Shown here: one piece after another, positions 35,089-44,028 of the stretch
Layout of the letters: every line of letters starts with the position of its first letter
Position numbering within the stretch: position 1 is the first letter of the stretch
DNA from: an uncultured Lachnospiraceae bacterium
Lineage (GTDB): Bacteria > Bacillota > Clostridia > Lachnospirales > Lachnospiraceae
Direction of reading: 5' to 3'
Assembly (NCBI GenBank): GCA_910586405.1
Contig: CAJUII010000009.1
Location: 1-60,936, forward strand
DNA: 60,936 nt
Translations under genes and position numbers: made by a program
The notes under the pieces: generated by a model
The model's database searches: none
Seen by the model: only the letters and a program-made list of their open reading frames with translations
Told to the model about the DNA's origin: nothing

Positions 35089-35103
35089 TTATGGGAGAGA
35101 CAG

Positions 35104-35631
35104 ATGAACAGTAATTTATTAAACATCATAGGATTGGGAACGATTGATATAGGGTATATACTACTAGGATTGTTATCAGTTAGTATCATACTTCTAATCT
35201 TGATTATCATAACTTTCGTACAAATTGGCAAACTAAAAAAGAAATATTTGAAGTTTATGCTGGGGAAAGATGGGGCAAACCTTGAAAAAGATATTATGAC
35301 ACTCTATGAGGACAATAAATATATTAAGCTCAGTATTGACAAAAATAGAGAGGACATAAAGGAACTTTCTAAGAAACATGAGAATGCATTTCAAAAAGTT
35401 GGGTTAGTCAAATATGATGCGTTTACAGAGATGGGGGGAAAACTAAGCTTTGCCTTAGCATTATTGGATGAAAGAAATGATGGTTTTATCATTAATTCTG
35501 TGCATAGTTCAGATGGATGTTATTCTTACACGAAGCGGGTGAAAGATGGAGACTCCCAGATTACACTCAGTAATGAAGAAAAAGTAGCAGTAGAACGTGC
35601 TGTGAATGGAACTGCATTTGATAATGAATAA
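35104..35631 (+). CDS. DUF4446 family membrane-anchored protein
   Basis: A 175-residue protein with one N-terminal transmembrane helix (about 15-40), a coiled-coil stretch (about 55-95) and the DUF4446 core YDAFTEMGGKLSFALALLDERNDGFIINSVHSSDGCYSYTKRV. It follows parB by 15 bases, as is typical in Clostridia, and may be part of the parAB operon. Function unknown. The gene overlaps the region before the next start. Confidence 0.88.
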   Translation: MNSNLLNIIGLGTIDIGYILLGLLSVSIILLILIIITFVQIGKLKKKYLKFMLGKDGANLEKDIMTLYEDNKYIKLSIDKNREDIKELSKKHENAFQKVGLVKYDAFTEMGGKLSFALALLDERNDGFIINSVHSSDGCYSYTKRVKDGDSQITLSNEEKVAVERAVNGTAFDNE

Positions 35632-35668
35632 AAAAACAAATAGAGAAAATAGATTGGGGGAAATATAT

Positions 35669-36880
35669 ATGAAATTAGTTACGGTAGAAGATTTAAAAGA
35701 TGGCAATATTATTGCCAATGATGTCCTGCTTGAAGATTATACTGTCGTACTTGCCAAGGGAACTGTGATTAAGGCGCCATACATCGATAAGCTGCGGGAA
35801 TTAGATATCTTTACAGTGTATATCGAGGATGAACAAGAATTGACAGCGAAGCCAGAAGAGCCAAAACCAGAACCGCCAAAATCACCTAAGGCAGAAGCAC
35901 CAAAAGATCCAAAGCCAGAACCATCTAAGGCACCTGCGCCCAAGAAACCAGTTGCACCTGTATCACCAAAACCAGAGGCAAATAAACAATCTAAAATTCC
36001 TATGGAAAAGGTTACAATTCTGCGGGATGAGGTAGAGGAGCAGGTCAAAAATAAGATTAAGGATATTTTGGAGCTGCATGTTTATCAGCAGACAGAAGGC
36101 TTACAACAAATCGCTGAGACAGCACAAAATATTATGTCTGATATTTTAGAGGAAGATGAAGTTGTTGAAAAGGTTTATGATGTGCGTGAAAGAAGCGCTG
36201 ATATCTATGAGCATTCTCTTCAGGTTTGTACGATTGCCACGTTGATCGGATTAAAGCTTGGACTGACTAAGAAACAGGTTTATGATATTAGTGTTGCTTC
36301 ATTGATTCATGATCTTGGTTTGCGCTATCTCGTTGTTCGTTATGAAGATCAGGATATCAATCTTTTACCAGCAAAGGATCAGGAAGAATATAAGAAGCAT
36401 CCAATCTATGCATACACAGCAATCAAAAATGAGAGCTGGCTTTCTGAAAATGCAAAAGAAATTGTGCTGAATCATCATGAAAAGAAGGATAAATCAGGAT
36501 ATCCGCTTGGCAATGATCTTGTATCGCGCATGACACAGATCGTAGGTGTCTGTGATGAATTTGATGAATTGATCTGTGGTATTGGTAAAGCAAGAGTGCG
36601 TGTTCATGAGGCAATTAACAATATCAGAAATTACAGTGGAATTTGGTATGATTCAGATATTGTCTCTGCATTTTTACAATTGATAGCAGTTTATCCATTT
36701 GGTTCTAAAGTGCGTACCAATAGAGGCGAACTTGGCATTGTCATGAGACAGAACCCGCATTTCCCGGAAAGACCAGTGATTCGTGTTGTGGAAGATAAAT
36801 ATGGACAGGCTATCCATACAGAGTTGATTATTGACTTGATTAAAGAAACGACTGTTGTAATACAGGAAGTAGTAAAATAG
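35669..36880 (+). CDS. HD-GYP-type phosphohydrolase with proline-rich linker
   Basis: About 403 residues from ATG 35669 (after TTGGGGGA). The N-terminal ~60 residues resemble the domain that often precedes HD-GYP (MKLVTVEDLKDGNIIANDVLLEDYTVVLAKGT). Residues about 65-110 are a Pro/Lys/Glu repeat. The HD-GYP domain has EHSLQVCTIATLIGL, LIHDLG, HPIYAYTAI and HHEKKDKSGYP. HD-GYP enzymes usually hydrolyse cyclic di-GMP. Here HDxGK reads HDLGL, so the usual Lys is absent, and DGxGYP reads DKSGYP; activity is therefore uncertain. It lies in the parAB-DUF4446 cluster, before serS. Confidence 0.85.
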   Translation: MKLVTVEDLKDGNIIANDVLLEDYTVVLAKGTVIKAPYIDKLRELDIFTVYIEDEQELTAKPEEPKPEPPKSPKAEAPKDPKPEPSKAPAPKKPVAPVSPKPEANKQSKIPMEKVTILRDEVEEQVKNKIKDILELHVYQQTEGLQQIAETAQNIMSDILEEDEVVEKVYDVRERSADIYEHSLQVCTIATLIGLKLGLTKKQVYDISVASLIHDLGLRYLVVRYEDQDINLLPAKDQEEYKKHPIYAYTAIKNESWLSENAKEIVLNHHEKKDKSGYPLGNDLVSRMTQIVGVCDEFDELICGIGKARVRVHEAINNIRNYSGIWYDSDIVSAFLQLIAVYPFGSKVRTNRGELGIVMRQNPHFPERPVIRVVEDKYGQAIHTELIIDLIKETTVVIQEVVK

Positions 36881-36909
36881 TATGAATCGATTTGAAGGAG
36901 CATGAAACG

Positions 36910-38187
36910 ATGATAGACATTAAATTTTTGAGAGAAAATCCTGAAGTAGTCAAAGAGAACATCAAGAAAAAATTTCAAGATCATAAACTGCCGCTTGTCG
37001 ATGAAGTGATTAAATTGGATGCACAGGCGAGAAAAACACAGCAGGAGGCAGACAATCTTCGTGCAGAACGGAATAAACTCTCCAAGCAGATTGGTGCGTT
37101 GATGGGACAGGGCAAAAAGGAAGAAGCAGAGACAATAAAACAGCAGGTAAATGCACAGGCTAAGACATTGGAGGAACTTGCTGAACGGGAAAAAGAATTG
37201 AGCGAAAAAGTAACCAAGATCATGATGACCATTCCTAATATCATTGACCCAAGTGTACCAATTGGTAAAAATGATGCGGAGAATGTAGAGATTCAGAAAT
37301 ATGGCGATCCAATTGTACCTGATTTTGAAATTCCATATCACACAGAGATTATGGAAAAATTGAATGGTATCGATCTTGACAGCGCAAGAAAAGTCGCTGG
37401 TAATGGATTCTATTATCTAATGGGAGACATTGCGAGACTTCACTCCGCAGTTATCTCTTATGCCCGGGATTTTATGATTGACAGAGGATTTACCTACTGT
37501 ATTCCTCCTTTTATGATTCGGAGCAACGTTGTTACCGGTGTCATGAGCTTTGATGAGATGGATGCTATGATGTACAAAATCGAAGGAGAAGATCTGTATC
37601 TGATTGGTACAAGTGAGCATTCAATGATCGGTAAATTTATAGATACGATTTTGCCAGAGGTGGAGCTGCCAAAGACTTTGACAAGTTATTCTCCCTGTTT
37701 TCGTAAGGAGAAAGGTGCACATGGCTTAGAGGAGCGTGGTGTATACAGAATCCATCAATTTGAGAAACAGGAGATGATTGTCGTATGCAGGCCCGAGGAA
37801 TCACCGATGTGGTTTGAAAAACTTTGGCAGAATACAGTAGATCTGTTTCGGAGTCTTGACATTCCTGTGCGCACGCTGGAGTGCTGTTCAGGGGACTTGG
37901 CTGATCTCAAGGTCAAGTCAATTGATGTGGAAGCATGGTCTCCTAGACAGAAGAAATATTTCGAGGTGGGAAGCTGTTCTAATTTAGGGGACGCACAGGC
38001 GAGAAGACTCAAGATCCGGGTAAACGCAGAGAATGGTAAATATTTTGCCCATACGCTCAATAATACAGTGGTGGCGCCTCCAAGAATGCTGATCGCATTT
38101 CTGGAAAATAACCTTCAGGCGGATGGTTCTGTAAAGGTTCCTAAGGCATTGCAGCCATATATGGGTGGAAAAACCGAATTAAGATAG
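36910..38187 (+). CDS. serS: Seryl-tRNA synthetase
   Basis: A 425-residue class II aminoacyl-tRNA synthetase. The N-terminal two-helix coiled coil (about 28-100) binds the tRNA-Ser long arm. Class II motif 2 is FRKEKGAHGLEERGVYRIHQFEKQEM and motif 3 NGKYFAHTLNNTVVAPPRMLIAFLENN. ATG 36910 follows AAGGAGC. It charges tRNA-Ser and serves as the first step for selenocysteine where present. Confidence 0.97.
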   Translation: MIDIKFLRENPEVVKENIKKKFQDHKLPLVDEVIKLDAQARKTQQEADNLRAERNKLSKQIGALMGQGKKEEAETIKQQVNAQAKTLEELAEREKELSEKVTKIMMTIPNIIDPSVPIGKNDAENVEIQKYGDPIVPDFEIPYHTEIMEKLNGIDLDSARKVAGNGFYYLMGDIARLHSAVISYARDFMIDRGFTYCIPPFMIRSNVVTGVMSFDEMDAMMYKIEGEDLYLIGTSEHSMIGKFIDTILPEVELPKTLTSYSPCFRKEKGAHGLEERGVYRIHQFEKQEMIVVCRPEESPMWFEKLWQNTVDLFRSLDIPVRTLECCSGDLADLKVKSIDVEAWSPRQKKYFEVGSCSNLGDAQARRLKIRVNAENGKYFAHTLNNTVVAPPRMLIAFLENNLQADGSVKVPKALQPYMGGKTELR

Positions 38188-38199
38188 AAAGGCATGATT

Positions 38200-39153
38200 G
38201 TGGTGCACAGATATTTAAGAGCAGTTGGTTTTAGCAAAATTAAGAAAAGAGAAGAACTACAGGCATTGATCAACCAAGTGGTTGAAGCGACGATATTAAA
38301 TCCAGATAAATTAAATAATCAGAAAGACAGCGCAAAAGAGCGGACATACAAATCTGCGAGAGACATTGCGGCAGATGAGGAAGATATCGTGTATGCAGAG
38401 CTGTCTCTTGACTTTGTCCATGGTGCAGGTATCTGTGTGCGCGGTGAATTTGATGAGGATAATACCTTCCTGTATGAGTATTATTTTCCATATGTCAGGG
38501 GAACTCATATCAGCTCCAATGAGGATATCACGATAGAACGTCAAGCGGAAAAGGAAGCCTATGCCGGCGTATGTGATGAGATCAAGCTTGGCGTGACGAT
38601 CATCTTTTATTTACAGAATATTATTCCATATAAGAGACTTAAAGCACTCAAAAGGCTGCCAGTGCAGGGAACATCACTCATATTGGGCGCATTGTCAATC
38701 GATGGCACTATTATGATGCCCATTATCAAAAATGAATATGAGAAGGAACGGATTAAAAAAGCGACCAATGAACGAAACCAGTTGATCGCACAAGCACGTA
38801 TGGGCAATGAAGACGCGATAGAGAGTTTGACATTGGAGGATATGGATACGTATACGACGATCTCCCGCAGGATTCACAAGGAGGATGTATTTAGTCTGGT
38901 CGATACGTATTTTATGCCATATGGTGTAGAGTGTGATCAATATTCCATCCTCGGTGAAATTTTAGAATTTCGTGTGGATAAAAATCGGATTACAGATGAA
39001 GAAGTGATCTTTATGATCTTGGAATGTAATGAAATTATCATTGAGGTGTGCATTAACAGGGAGGATCTGTTTGGTGAACCTGCCGTGGGCAGGCGCTTCA
39101 AGGGTGTGGTGTGGCTTCAGGGTTATATCGAATTTCCCCAGCAAAATTTTTAA
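38200..39153 (+). CDS. DUF3881 family protein
   Basis: About 317 residues, soluble, beginning HRYLRAVGFSKIKKREELQALI, the usual start of the DUF3881 family of Lachnospiraceae and relatives. Candidate starts are ATG 38194, GTG 38200 and GTG 38203; AAAGG lies 7 bases before 38200, so that is chosen. Function unknown. It follows serS by 12 bases and is followed by the tRNA gene. Confidence 0.85.
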   Translation: MVHRYLRAVGFSKIKKREELQALINQVVEATILNPDKLNNQKDSAKERTYKSARDIAADEEDIVYAELSLDFVHGAGICVRGEFDEDNTFLYEYYFPYVRGTHISSNEDITIERQAEKEAYAGVCDEIKLGVTIIFYLQNIIPYKRLKALKRLPVQGTSLILGALSIDGTIMMPIIKNEYEKERIKKATNERNQLIAQARMGNEDAIESLTLEDMDTYTTISRRIHKEDVFSLVDTYFMPYGVECDQYSILGEILEFRVDKNRITDEEVIFMILECNEIIIEVCINREDLFGEPAVGRRFKGVVWLQGYIEFPQQNF

Positions 39154-39161
39154 AAAAGATA

Positions 39162-39189
39162 TTGCAATAATTGCCACATCTGTTATAAT
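39162..39189 (+). promoter_or_regulatory. Promoter of tRNA-Arg
   Basis: TTGCAA (39162-39167), 16-base spacer, TATAAT (39184-39189) with TG extended -10; 28 bases upstream of the tRNA. It starts 9 bases after the DUF3881 stop. Confidence 0.75.
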
Positions 39190-39217
39190 AAAAAGGTACA
39201 TGATTCGTGATGTACTT

Positions 39218-39289
39218 GTTTCCTTAGTTAAATGGATATAACAGCCCCCTCCTAAGGGGCAGTTGAGGGTTCGATTCCCCCAGGAAACG
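39218..39289 (+). tRNA. tRNA-Arg (anticodon CCU)
   Basis: A full cloverleaf can be folded: 7-bp acceptor GTTTCCT/AGGAAAC, D-arm, anticodon stem GCCCC/GGGGC with loop CTCCTAA (anticodon CCU, reads AGG), and T-arm with TTCGATT loop. The second T-stem pair is an A-C mismatch (GAGGG against CCCCC). The 3' CCA is not encoded. Confidence 0.93.
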
Positions 39290-39307
39290 TTATAGAAGGT
39301 TGTACAG

Positions 39308-39350
39308 AGCATTGAAATCTTAGGCAAAGTTTTTCAATGCTTTTCTTTTT
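39308..39350 (+). terminator. Terminator after tRNA-Arg
   Basis: A 10-bp stem AGCATTGAAA (39308-39317) with TTTCAATGCT (39332-39341) and a TTTTCTTTTT tail. It ends the tRNA transcript 19 bases after the mature 3' end. Confidence 0.85.
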
Positions 39351-39374
39351 ATCATAGGATTTAGAGGAGTTATC

Positions 39375-40331
39375 GTGAATTATATTGTTTTCGATTTGGA
39401 GTGGAATCAGGCTGCCGATTTGAAAACAAGGCGTGAGAATAGCCTGTTGTTTGAGATTATCGAAATTGGCGCTGTAAAATTAAATGAAAAAAATGAATTG
39501 ATCGGTCATTTTCATGAATTGATTAAACCACAGGTGTTTCATGCTATGAACCAAGTGACAGGTGAATTGATACATCTGAAAATGGAACAGCTTGAGAATT
39601 GTCGTTCATTTCCTGAAGTAGCGGATGATTTTTTGGCGTGGTGCGGCAGTGATTATATTTTCTGTACATGGGGAAATCTTGATCTCACTGAGTTGCAGAA
39701 GAATATGGACTATTACAATATGACACCTGTGTCAGAAAAAACAATTTGGTTTTATGATGTCCAGAAGTTATTCAGCATCGCATATGAGGACCGGACCATA
39801 AGACGCACATTACAATATGCTGTAGAATACTTGGATATTGAAAAGAATGTGGCATTTCACAGAGCATACGCAGATGCGTACTACACAGCTGAGGTAATTA
39901 AGCGCATTACGGACAAAAGCATTTTTGATAATTTTTCGTTTGACACATACCGCGTGCCAAGGAATAAATCTGAGGAGATCAAAATACAATTTGCAGATTA
40001 TTTTAAGTATATCTCAAGAAAGTTCCCAGATAAATTGGCAGCAATGGCTGACAGAGATGTCATTAATACAAAGTGTTATCTCTGCGGTGCGAGGACAAAG
40101 CGAAAGATTCCGTGGTTTACGACAAATGGAAAACATTATTACACGATAGTCGTATGCATGAAACATGGGCCAATCAAGGGGAAAATCCGTCTGCGCAGAG
40201 CTGAAGATACAATGATTTATGTAGTCAAGACGATGAAGCGGGCAAACCCTGAGATGGAGGCAGATATTCAGAATAAAAAGAATCAGGTTCGGAACAATCG
40301 AAAGGAGCGAAGAAGAGGAAAGCATAGTTAA
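39375..40331 (+). CDS. DEDDh 3'-5' exonuclease (RNase T/DnaQ family)
   Basis: A 318-residue protein starting at GTG 39375 behind AGAGGAG. The exonuclease motifs are Exo I FDLEWNQ, Exo II WGNLDL, and Exo III HRAYADAYYTAEV with the catalytic His and Asp. The C-terminal ~100 residues contain a CxxC pair with KRKIPWFTTNGKHYY, and a basic end (NRKERRRGKHS), suggesting a nucleic-acid-binding tail. RNA or DNA as substrate cannot be told. The gene ends by overlapping the convergent dacF stop by four bases. Confidence 0.88.
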   Translation: MNYIVFDLEWNQAADLKTRRENSLLFEIIEIGAVKLNEKNELIGHFHELIKPQVFHAMNQVTGELIHLKMEQLENCRSFPEVADDFLAWCGSDYIFCTWGNLDLTELQKNMDYYNMTPVSEKTIWFYDVQKLFSIAYEDRTIRRTLQYAVEYLDIEKNVAFHRAYADAYYTAEVIKRITDKSIFDNFSFDTYRVPRNKSEEIKIQFADYFKYISRKFPDKLAAMADRDVINTKCYLCGARTKRKIPWFTTNGKHYYTIVVCMKHGPIKGKIRLRRAEDTMIYVVKTMKRANPEMEADIQNKKNQVRNNRKERRRGKHS

Positions 40332-41902
40332 CGCTTTCCTCTTCTTCGTTTATAATATTTTCTGGAATTTCTGCGCGCCTCCCGCCTGGCAGCGCGCACT
40401 TCCTTCTGCCGGCTGCGGCGCCGCAGGCTGCTCTGGCCTCTGGGCGAGAAGCTGTAGTTGTGAATGATTGTGTGTGCGATCAAAAGTATGGCAATGATAA
40501 TCACTAGGATTAGGACGCCTAAGATGACTTTTTTCATATCAATATAAATAATCTTGGTCTGTTCGGTCTGCGGGTCAAGGGAAGGCGCTGTCGATGCAAC
40601 CATCTCACCCTCAGGAGGAGCCGATTCGATTTCGACATCTGTGTCATTATTGCTAAACCGAAACGCGGGAACGCTGGATTTGTAAAACTCCAGATTGCAG
40701 CCGCCCACGGGGATGTCATTGTAGGTGTAATTGATCGTAGCAATGACATTTGTGTCAGGTGACTGGTCCGCGTAGGTCAGCGTTGAGACGGTGTCTGTAA
40801 ATTCCGCCGTGTTCGGCAAAATGACATAAGCGTCATTTTCTATGGAGATAAGCGGCGTCGAATCGCCAAACAGATCATCTTTTGTGTCAAAGAAATCCAT
40901 CGTGTCGATATTGTATTTGGTCTCGTGTTCTTCGATTGATACGCGCTGAAAATTCTCAAATCCATATTGGAAGAGCGTGATGGTATCTTCAAACTGATAA
41001 GGTGTCTCCTCGGTGAAAATGACGCACACAAGCTTCATGCCGTTCTTCTCGGCGCCGGAGACTAAGGTCTGGCGCGACTGCGAGACAAATCCTGTCTTGC
41101 TGCCAAGAAGGTATTCGTACTCGTAGGGTTTTCCCTTGTACAACTGGTTTTTTGAGGCAATCCAAGCGTCTTCTTCATCGTCGGGTTTCAACCGGAAGTG
41201 ATAGCTGTTTGTGGAGGACATTTTGCACAACAGTTCATTTGAAAAAAATTCGCAGCCGATGAGTGCGAGATCGTAGGCGCTGGTGTAGTGGTTCTCGTCA
41301 AAGAGTCCATTGCAGTTTGTAAAATTGGAATCGGTGCCGCCGAGATCTTTTACTTTTTGATTCATCAGCTCTGCAAATGCTTTGACGCTTTTTTCGTTGG
41401 TGAGCTTTTCTGCGACGTGTTCGCCGACGGCGCTTGCAACTTCGTTTGCAGACTTTACGAGCACACAGTAGAGCGCCTGCTCCATCGTGATGGTGTCTCC
41501 TGTATCTACGCCGCCGAGCTTGGACCCGTCAACTGGCACATCATAAATGGCATCGTGGGAGAAAGTGACTACTTCGTCCATTGTGCAGTTCTGCATGGCG
41601 AGCAGGCATGTCAGAATTTTGGTCGTGCTGGCAGGATAGCTTTTCTCATGGATATTTTTGGCATAGAGAATTGTCCGCGTGTTCATCTCCATCAGGATTG
41701 CGGACTGTGCGCCGATGGCAGGACCCTGCGGCCAGTTTTCGATTGCGTTGGACTGTATGGGAAGCGTCTTTCGCTGTTCCATCTGCTCTGCAAATTCTTC
41801 TGCGGCAAAGGCAGTGCCTGTACATGGCGCGCCTTGGAGCAGCATTGCAGCCAGCAGTGTACATGCACTGATTTTATAAAATAAATGTTTTATTATTTTC
41901 AT
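40328..41902 (-). CDS. dacF: D-alanyl-D-alanine carboxypeptidase (S11), membrane-anchored
   Basis: A 524-residue exported penicillin-binding protein. An N-terminal signal peptide (about 1-35) is followed by the S11 motifs: SYPASTTKILT (nucleophile Ser), SANE in VKSANEVASAVG, and KTG in LLGSKTGFVSQSR. A C-terminal transmembrane helix (VILGVLILVIIIAILLIAHTII) is followed by an Arg-rich cytosolic tail (about 35 residues). It trims peptidoglycan stem peptides and so controls cross-linking. ATG 41902 follows GAAGGGA. It is the only minus-strand gene between oriC and 52 kb. The symbol is by similarity and could be another dac paralogue. Confidence 0.9.
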   Translation of the reverse strand: MKIIKHLFYKISACTLLAAMLLQGAPCTGTAFAAEEFAEQMEQRKTLPIQSNAIENWPQGPAIGAQSAILMEMNTRTILYAKNIHEKSYPASTTKILTCLLAMQNCTMDEVVTFSHDAIYDVPVDGSKLGGVDTGDTITMEQALYCVLVKSANEVASAVGEHVAEKLTNEKSVKAFAELMNQKVKDLGGTDSNFTNCNGLFDENHYTSAYDLALIGCEFFSNELLCKMSSTNSYHFRLKPDDEEDAWIASKNQLYKGKPYEYEYLLGSKTGFVSQSRQTLVSGAEKNGMKLVCVIFTEETPYQFEDTITLFQYGFENFQRVSIEEHETKYNIDTMDFFDTKDDLFGDSTPLISIENDAYVILPNTAEFTDTVSTLTYADQSPDTNVIATINYTYNDIPVGGCNLEFYKSSVPAFRFSNNDTDVEIESAPPEGEMVASTAPSLDPQTEQTKIIYIDMKKVILGVLILVIIIAILLIAHTIIHNYSFSPRGQSSLRRRSRQKEVRAARREARRNSRKYYKRRRGKR

Positions 41903-42196
41903 TGAACAAATCCCTTCATAGATTTTGTATGACATATAGAATGACTCACTATTAGATTGTACACTATTTTTATAAAAATGTAACCCGATTATGAAATTTT
42001 AATAATCACACATTTTGTCATAAAATATGGTAAATTGTATAAAATTGTGCAAAAAACATGTATTTTATAAATTTTTGGTGAAATTTATATGTGACAAATA
42101 TAAACCTAAGGTGTAGAATAAGATAGAGTGGATATATTTGGTAATAAAATATAGTGTGAAAGTATTTACAATCATAGAAAATATGGAGTATGAACG

Positions 42197-42835
42197 ATGA
42201 GACTTAGGAATGTGACAGGTTCGCGGGAGGTTATCGCATCGAGCCGCTTTGTGGTGCATGAGCCTTTTGAACAGCGTGGAAAATGGAATGAGGTTTTTGG
42301 CAGCAGCAATCCGATACAGATTGAGATCGGCATGGGCAAGGGTCAGTTTATGATGCAGCTTGCAGCGCAGAACCCAGAGATTAATTATATTGGCATTGAG
42401 AAATATTCGACGGTGCTGCTGCGCGCGGTGCAGAAGATGGAGGTGCAGGAGATCACAAACCTGCGCCTGATTCGCATGGACGCGGAGGAGATCTGTGAAG
42501 TGTTTGGCAAGGGTGAGGTTTCGAAGATTTATCTGAATTTCTCAGACCCGTGGCCCAAGGACAGACATGCCAAGCGGCGTCTGCCCTCGAGACAGTTTCT
42601 TGCGCGGTACGATGAGATTCTTGCGGACGATGGGCGGATTGAGTTCAAGACGGACAATCAGGCGCTCTTTGACTTTGCGCTTGGCGAGCTTGAGCCTGCT
42701 GGCTGGAAGCTAGAAGCAGTGACAAGAGATCTCCATCATGATGAAAAGATGCGGATTGGCAATATTATGACGGAATATGAGCAAAAATTTTCAGCAATGG
42801 GGAATCCTATCTATAAATACTGCATTTACCGGTAA
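42197..42835 (+). CDS. trmB: tRNA (guanosine(46)-N7)-methyltransferase
   Basis: A 212-residue SAM-dependent methyltransferase for m7G46 of tRNA. The motif IQIEIGMGKGQFMMQLAAQNPEINYIGIEKYS binds SAM, and NFSDPWPKDRHAKRRLPSRQFL is the diagnostic TrmB segment. ATG 42197 follows GGAG. It heads the antiporter-type operon, with only 14 bases to the next start. Confidence 0.96.
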   Translation: MRLRNVTGSREVIASSRFVVHEPFEQRGKWNEVFGSSNPIQIEIGMGKGQFMMQLAAQNPEINYIGIEKYSTVLLRAVQKMEVQEITNLRLIRMDAEEICEVFGKGEVSKIYLNFSDPWPKDRHAKRRLPSRQFLARYDEILADDGRIEFKTDNQALFDFALGELEPAGWKLEAVTRDLHHDEKMRIGNIMTEYEQKFSAMGNPIYKYCIYR

Positions 42836-42849
42836 AGGAGGGGTGTGGA

Positions 42850-43308
42850 ATGTTTGTTGTCTTTTTTCTGCTATGGATTATCTTTAATGGGCGTGTCACA
42901 ACAGAGATCGTGCTGTTTGGACTGGCGGTGTCTGCGGCGCTGTACTGGTTTATCTGCAAATTTATGGAGTTTGGTCCGCGCAAGGAATGGGCATATCTCA
43001 AAAAGAGCGGTTATCTGATTCAATATTTATACTATCTGATCAAGGAGATTATCAAGGCAAATTTTGAGACGATCCGCTTAATTTGTTCGGCGGGCAGGGT
43101 GGTAGAGCCAGTGCTTGTAGAGTTTGAGGTACATTTTAAGACGGACACTTCGAGATTTCTGTTGGCAAATTCCATCACGCTTACACCCGGGACGATCACC
43201 GTTGCGGTAGATGGGGACAAATTTATCGTGCACTGTCTCGATCAGACACTGGCAGAGGGGATTTCTTCGTCTGTCTTTGTAAAGCTGTTAGAGAAAATTG
43301 AGGGATAG
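42850..43308 (+). CDS. mnhE: Mrp/Mbh-type antiporter subunit E (MnhE)
   Basis: A 152-residue protein with two or three N-terminal membrane helices and a soluble C-terminal domain; the conserved NSITLTPGTITVAVDGDKFIVHCLD is the MnhE/MbhA signature. It is the first of ten genes whose order (E, F, G, MbhD, MbhE+MnhB, C, then ion-channel subunits) is that of the membrane module of group-4 hydrogenases. ATG 42850 follows GGAGGGG. Confidence 0.92.
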   Translation: MFVVFFLLWIIFNGRVTTEIVLFGLAVSAALYWFICKFMEFGPRKEWAYLKKSGYLIQYLYYLIKEIIKANFETIRLICSAGRVVEPVLVEFEVHFKTDTSRFLLANSITLTPGTITVAVDGDKFIVHCLDQTLAEGISSSVFVKLLEKIEG

Positions 43309-43322
43309 GGGGCAGTACATCA

Positions 43323-43682
43323 ATGAATAGTGGAAATATTGTGTTAGAGTCCGCATTTGATATCGCGATGACGATCTTACCGTTTTTGCTGGCAGTCATG
43401 GTGTTTGTCTGTTTAATTCGCGCCATCAAGGGACCGAGGGTTGCGGACCGCATCGTGGCGATCAATATGATGGGAACAATGACGATGGTCATCATCGCGA
43501 TTTTGTCGGTCAAGATGAATGAGGGATATCTCGTCGATATCTGCATTATTTATGCCATGATTTCATTTTTGGCAGTGACGCTTCTGACAAAGGTATATAT
43601 GGGTGTGTACGCAGAGCGGCAGAAAAAGAAAGAGACAGAGAAAAAGGAGGAGGGACAGCATGATCGTACTACTGTGGATTAG
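43323..43682 (+). CDS. mnhF: Mrp/Mbh-type antiporter subunit F (MnhF)
   Basis: A 119-residue protein with three membrane helices and IKGPRVADRIVAINMMGT, the MnhF/MbhB signature. The C-terminal ~20 residues are a charged Lys/Glu tail. It overlaps the next gene (mnhG) by 23 bases, a sign of translational coupling. Confidence 0.92.
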   Translation: MNSGNIVLESAFDIAMTILPFLLAVMVFVCLIRAIKGPRVADRIVAINMMGTMTMVIIAILSVKMNEGYLVDICIIYAMISFLAVTLLTKVYMGVYAERQKKKETEKKEEGQHDRTTVD

Positions 43683-43995
43683 GTTTATTGTCGGAATCAT
43701 CATGATTCTGTGCGGTCTGATTATTTTTGCAATTGAGCTTTTTGGTGTGTTTGAGTTTCACTATGTGCTCAACAGAATGCACGCGGCGGCGATGGGAGAT
43801 ACGCTTGGGATTGCGCTTAGTATGACAGGGCTGATTGTGCTGTGCGGTCTGAATTTTACCTCGCTCAAAATGCTGCTGGTCGTCATCTTTTTGTGGTTCG
43901 CATCTCCAGTGGCATCGCATATGCTGGCGCGTTTTGAGGTGGTGACAAATGAAGAGCTTCACAAGGAATGTGATATAAAGAAGCTGTCCAAGTAA
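43660..43995 (+). CDS. mnhG: Mrp/Mbh-type antiporter subunit G (MnhG)
   Basis: A 111-residue three-helix membrane protein, with FYHVLNRMHAAAMGDTLGIALSM-like signature (FHYVLNRMHAAAMGDTLGIAL) of MnhG/MbhC. The start is ATG 43660 behind GGAGGAGGG; upstream codons lie inside mnhF and are not used. Confidence 0.92.
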   Translation: MIVLLWIRFIVGIIMILCGLIIFAIELFGVFEFHYVLNRMHAAAMGDTLGIALSMTGLIVLCGLNFTSLKMLLVVIFLWFASPVASHMLARFEVVTNEELHKECDIKKLSK

Positions 43996-44028
43996 TCAGG
44001 AAAGCCTTATGAATGGAGGATGAGAGCT

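Noticed and set aside
41288..41884. 198-aa plus-strand ORF opposite dacF
   Set aside because: The minus strand encodes all S11 carboxypeptidase motifs; the plus reading is a mirror ORF.
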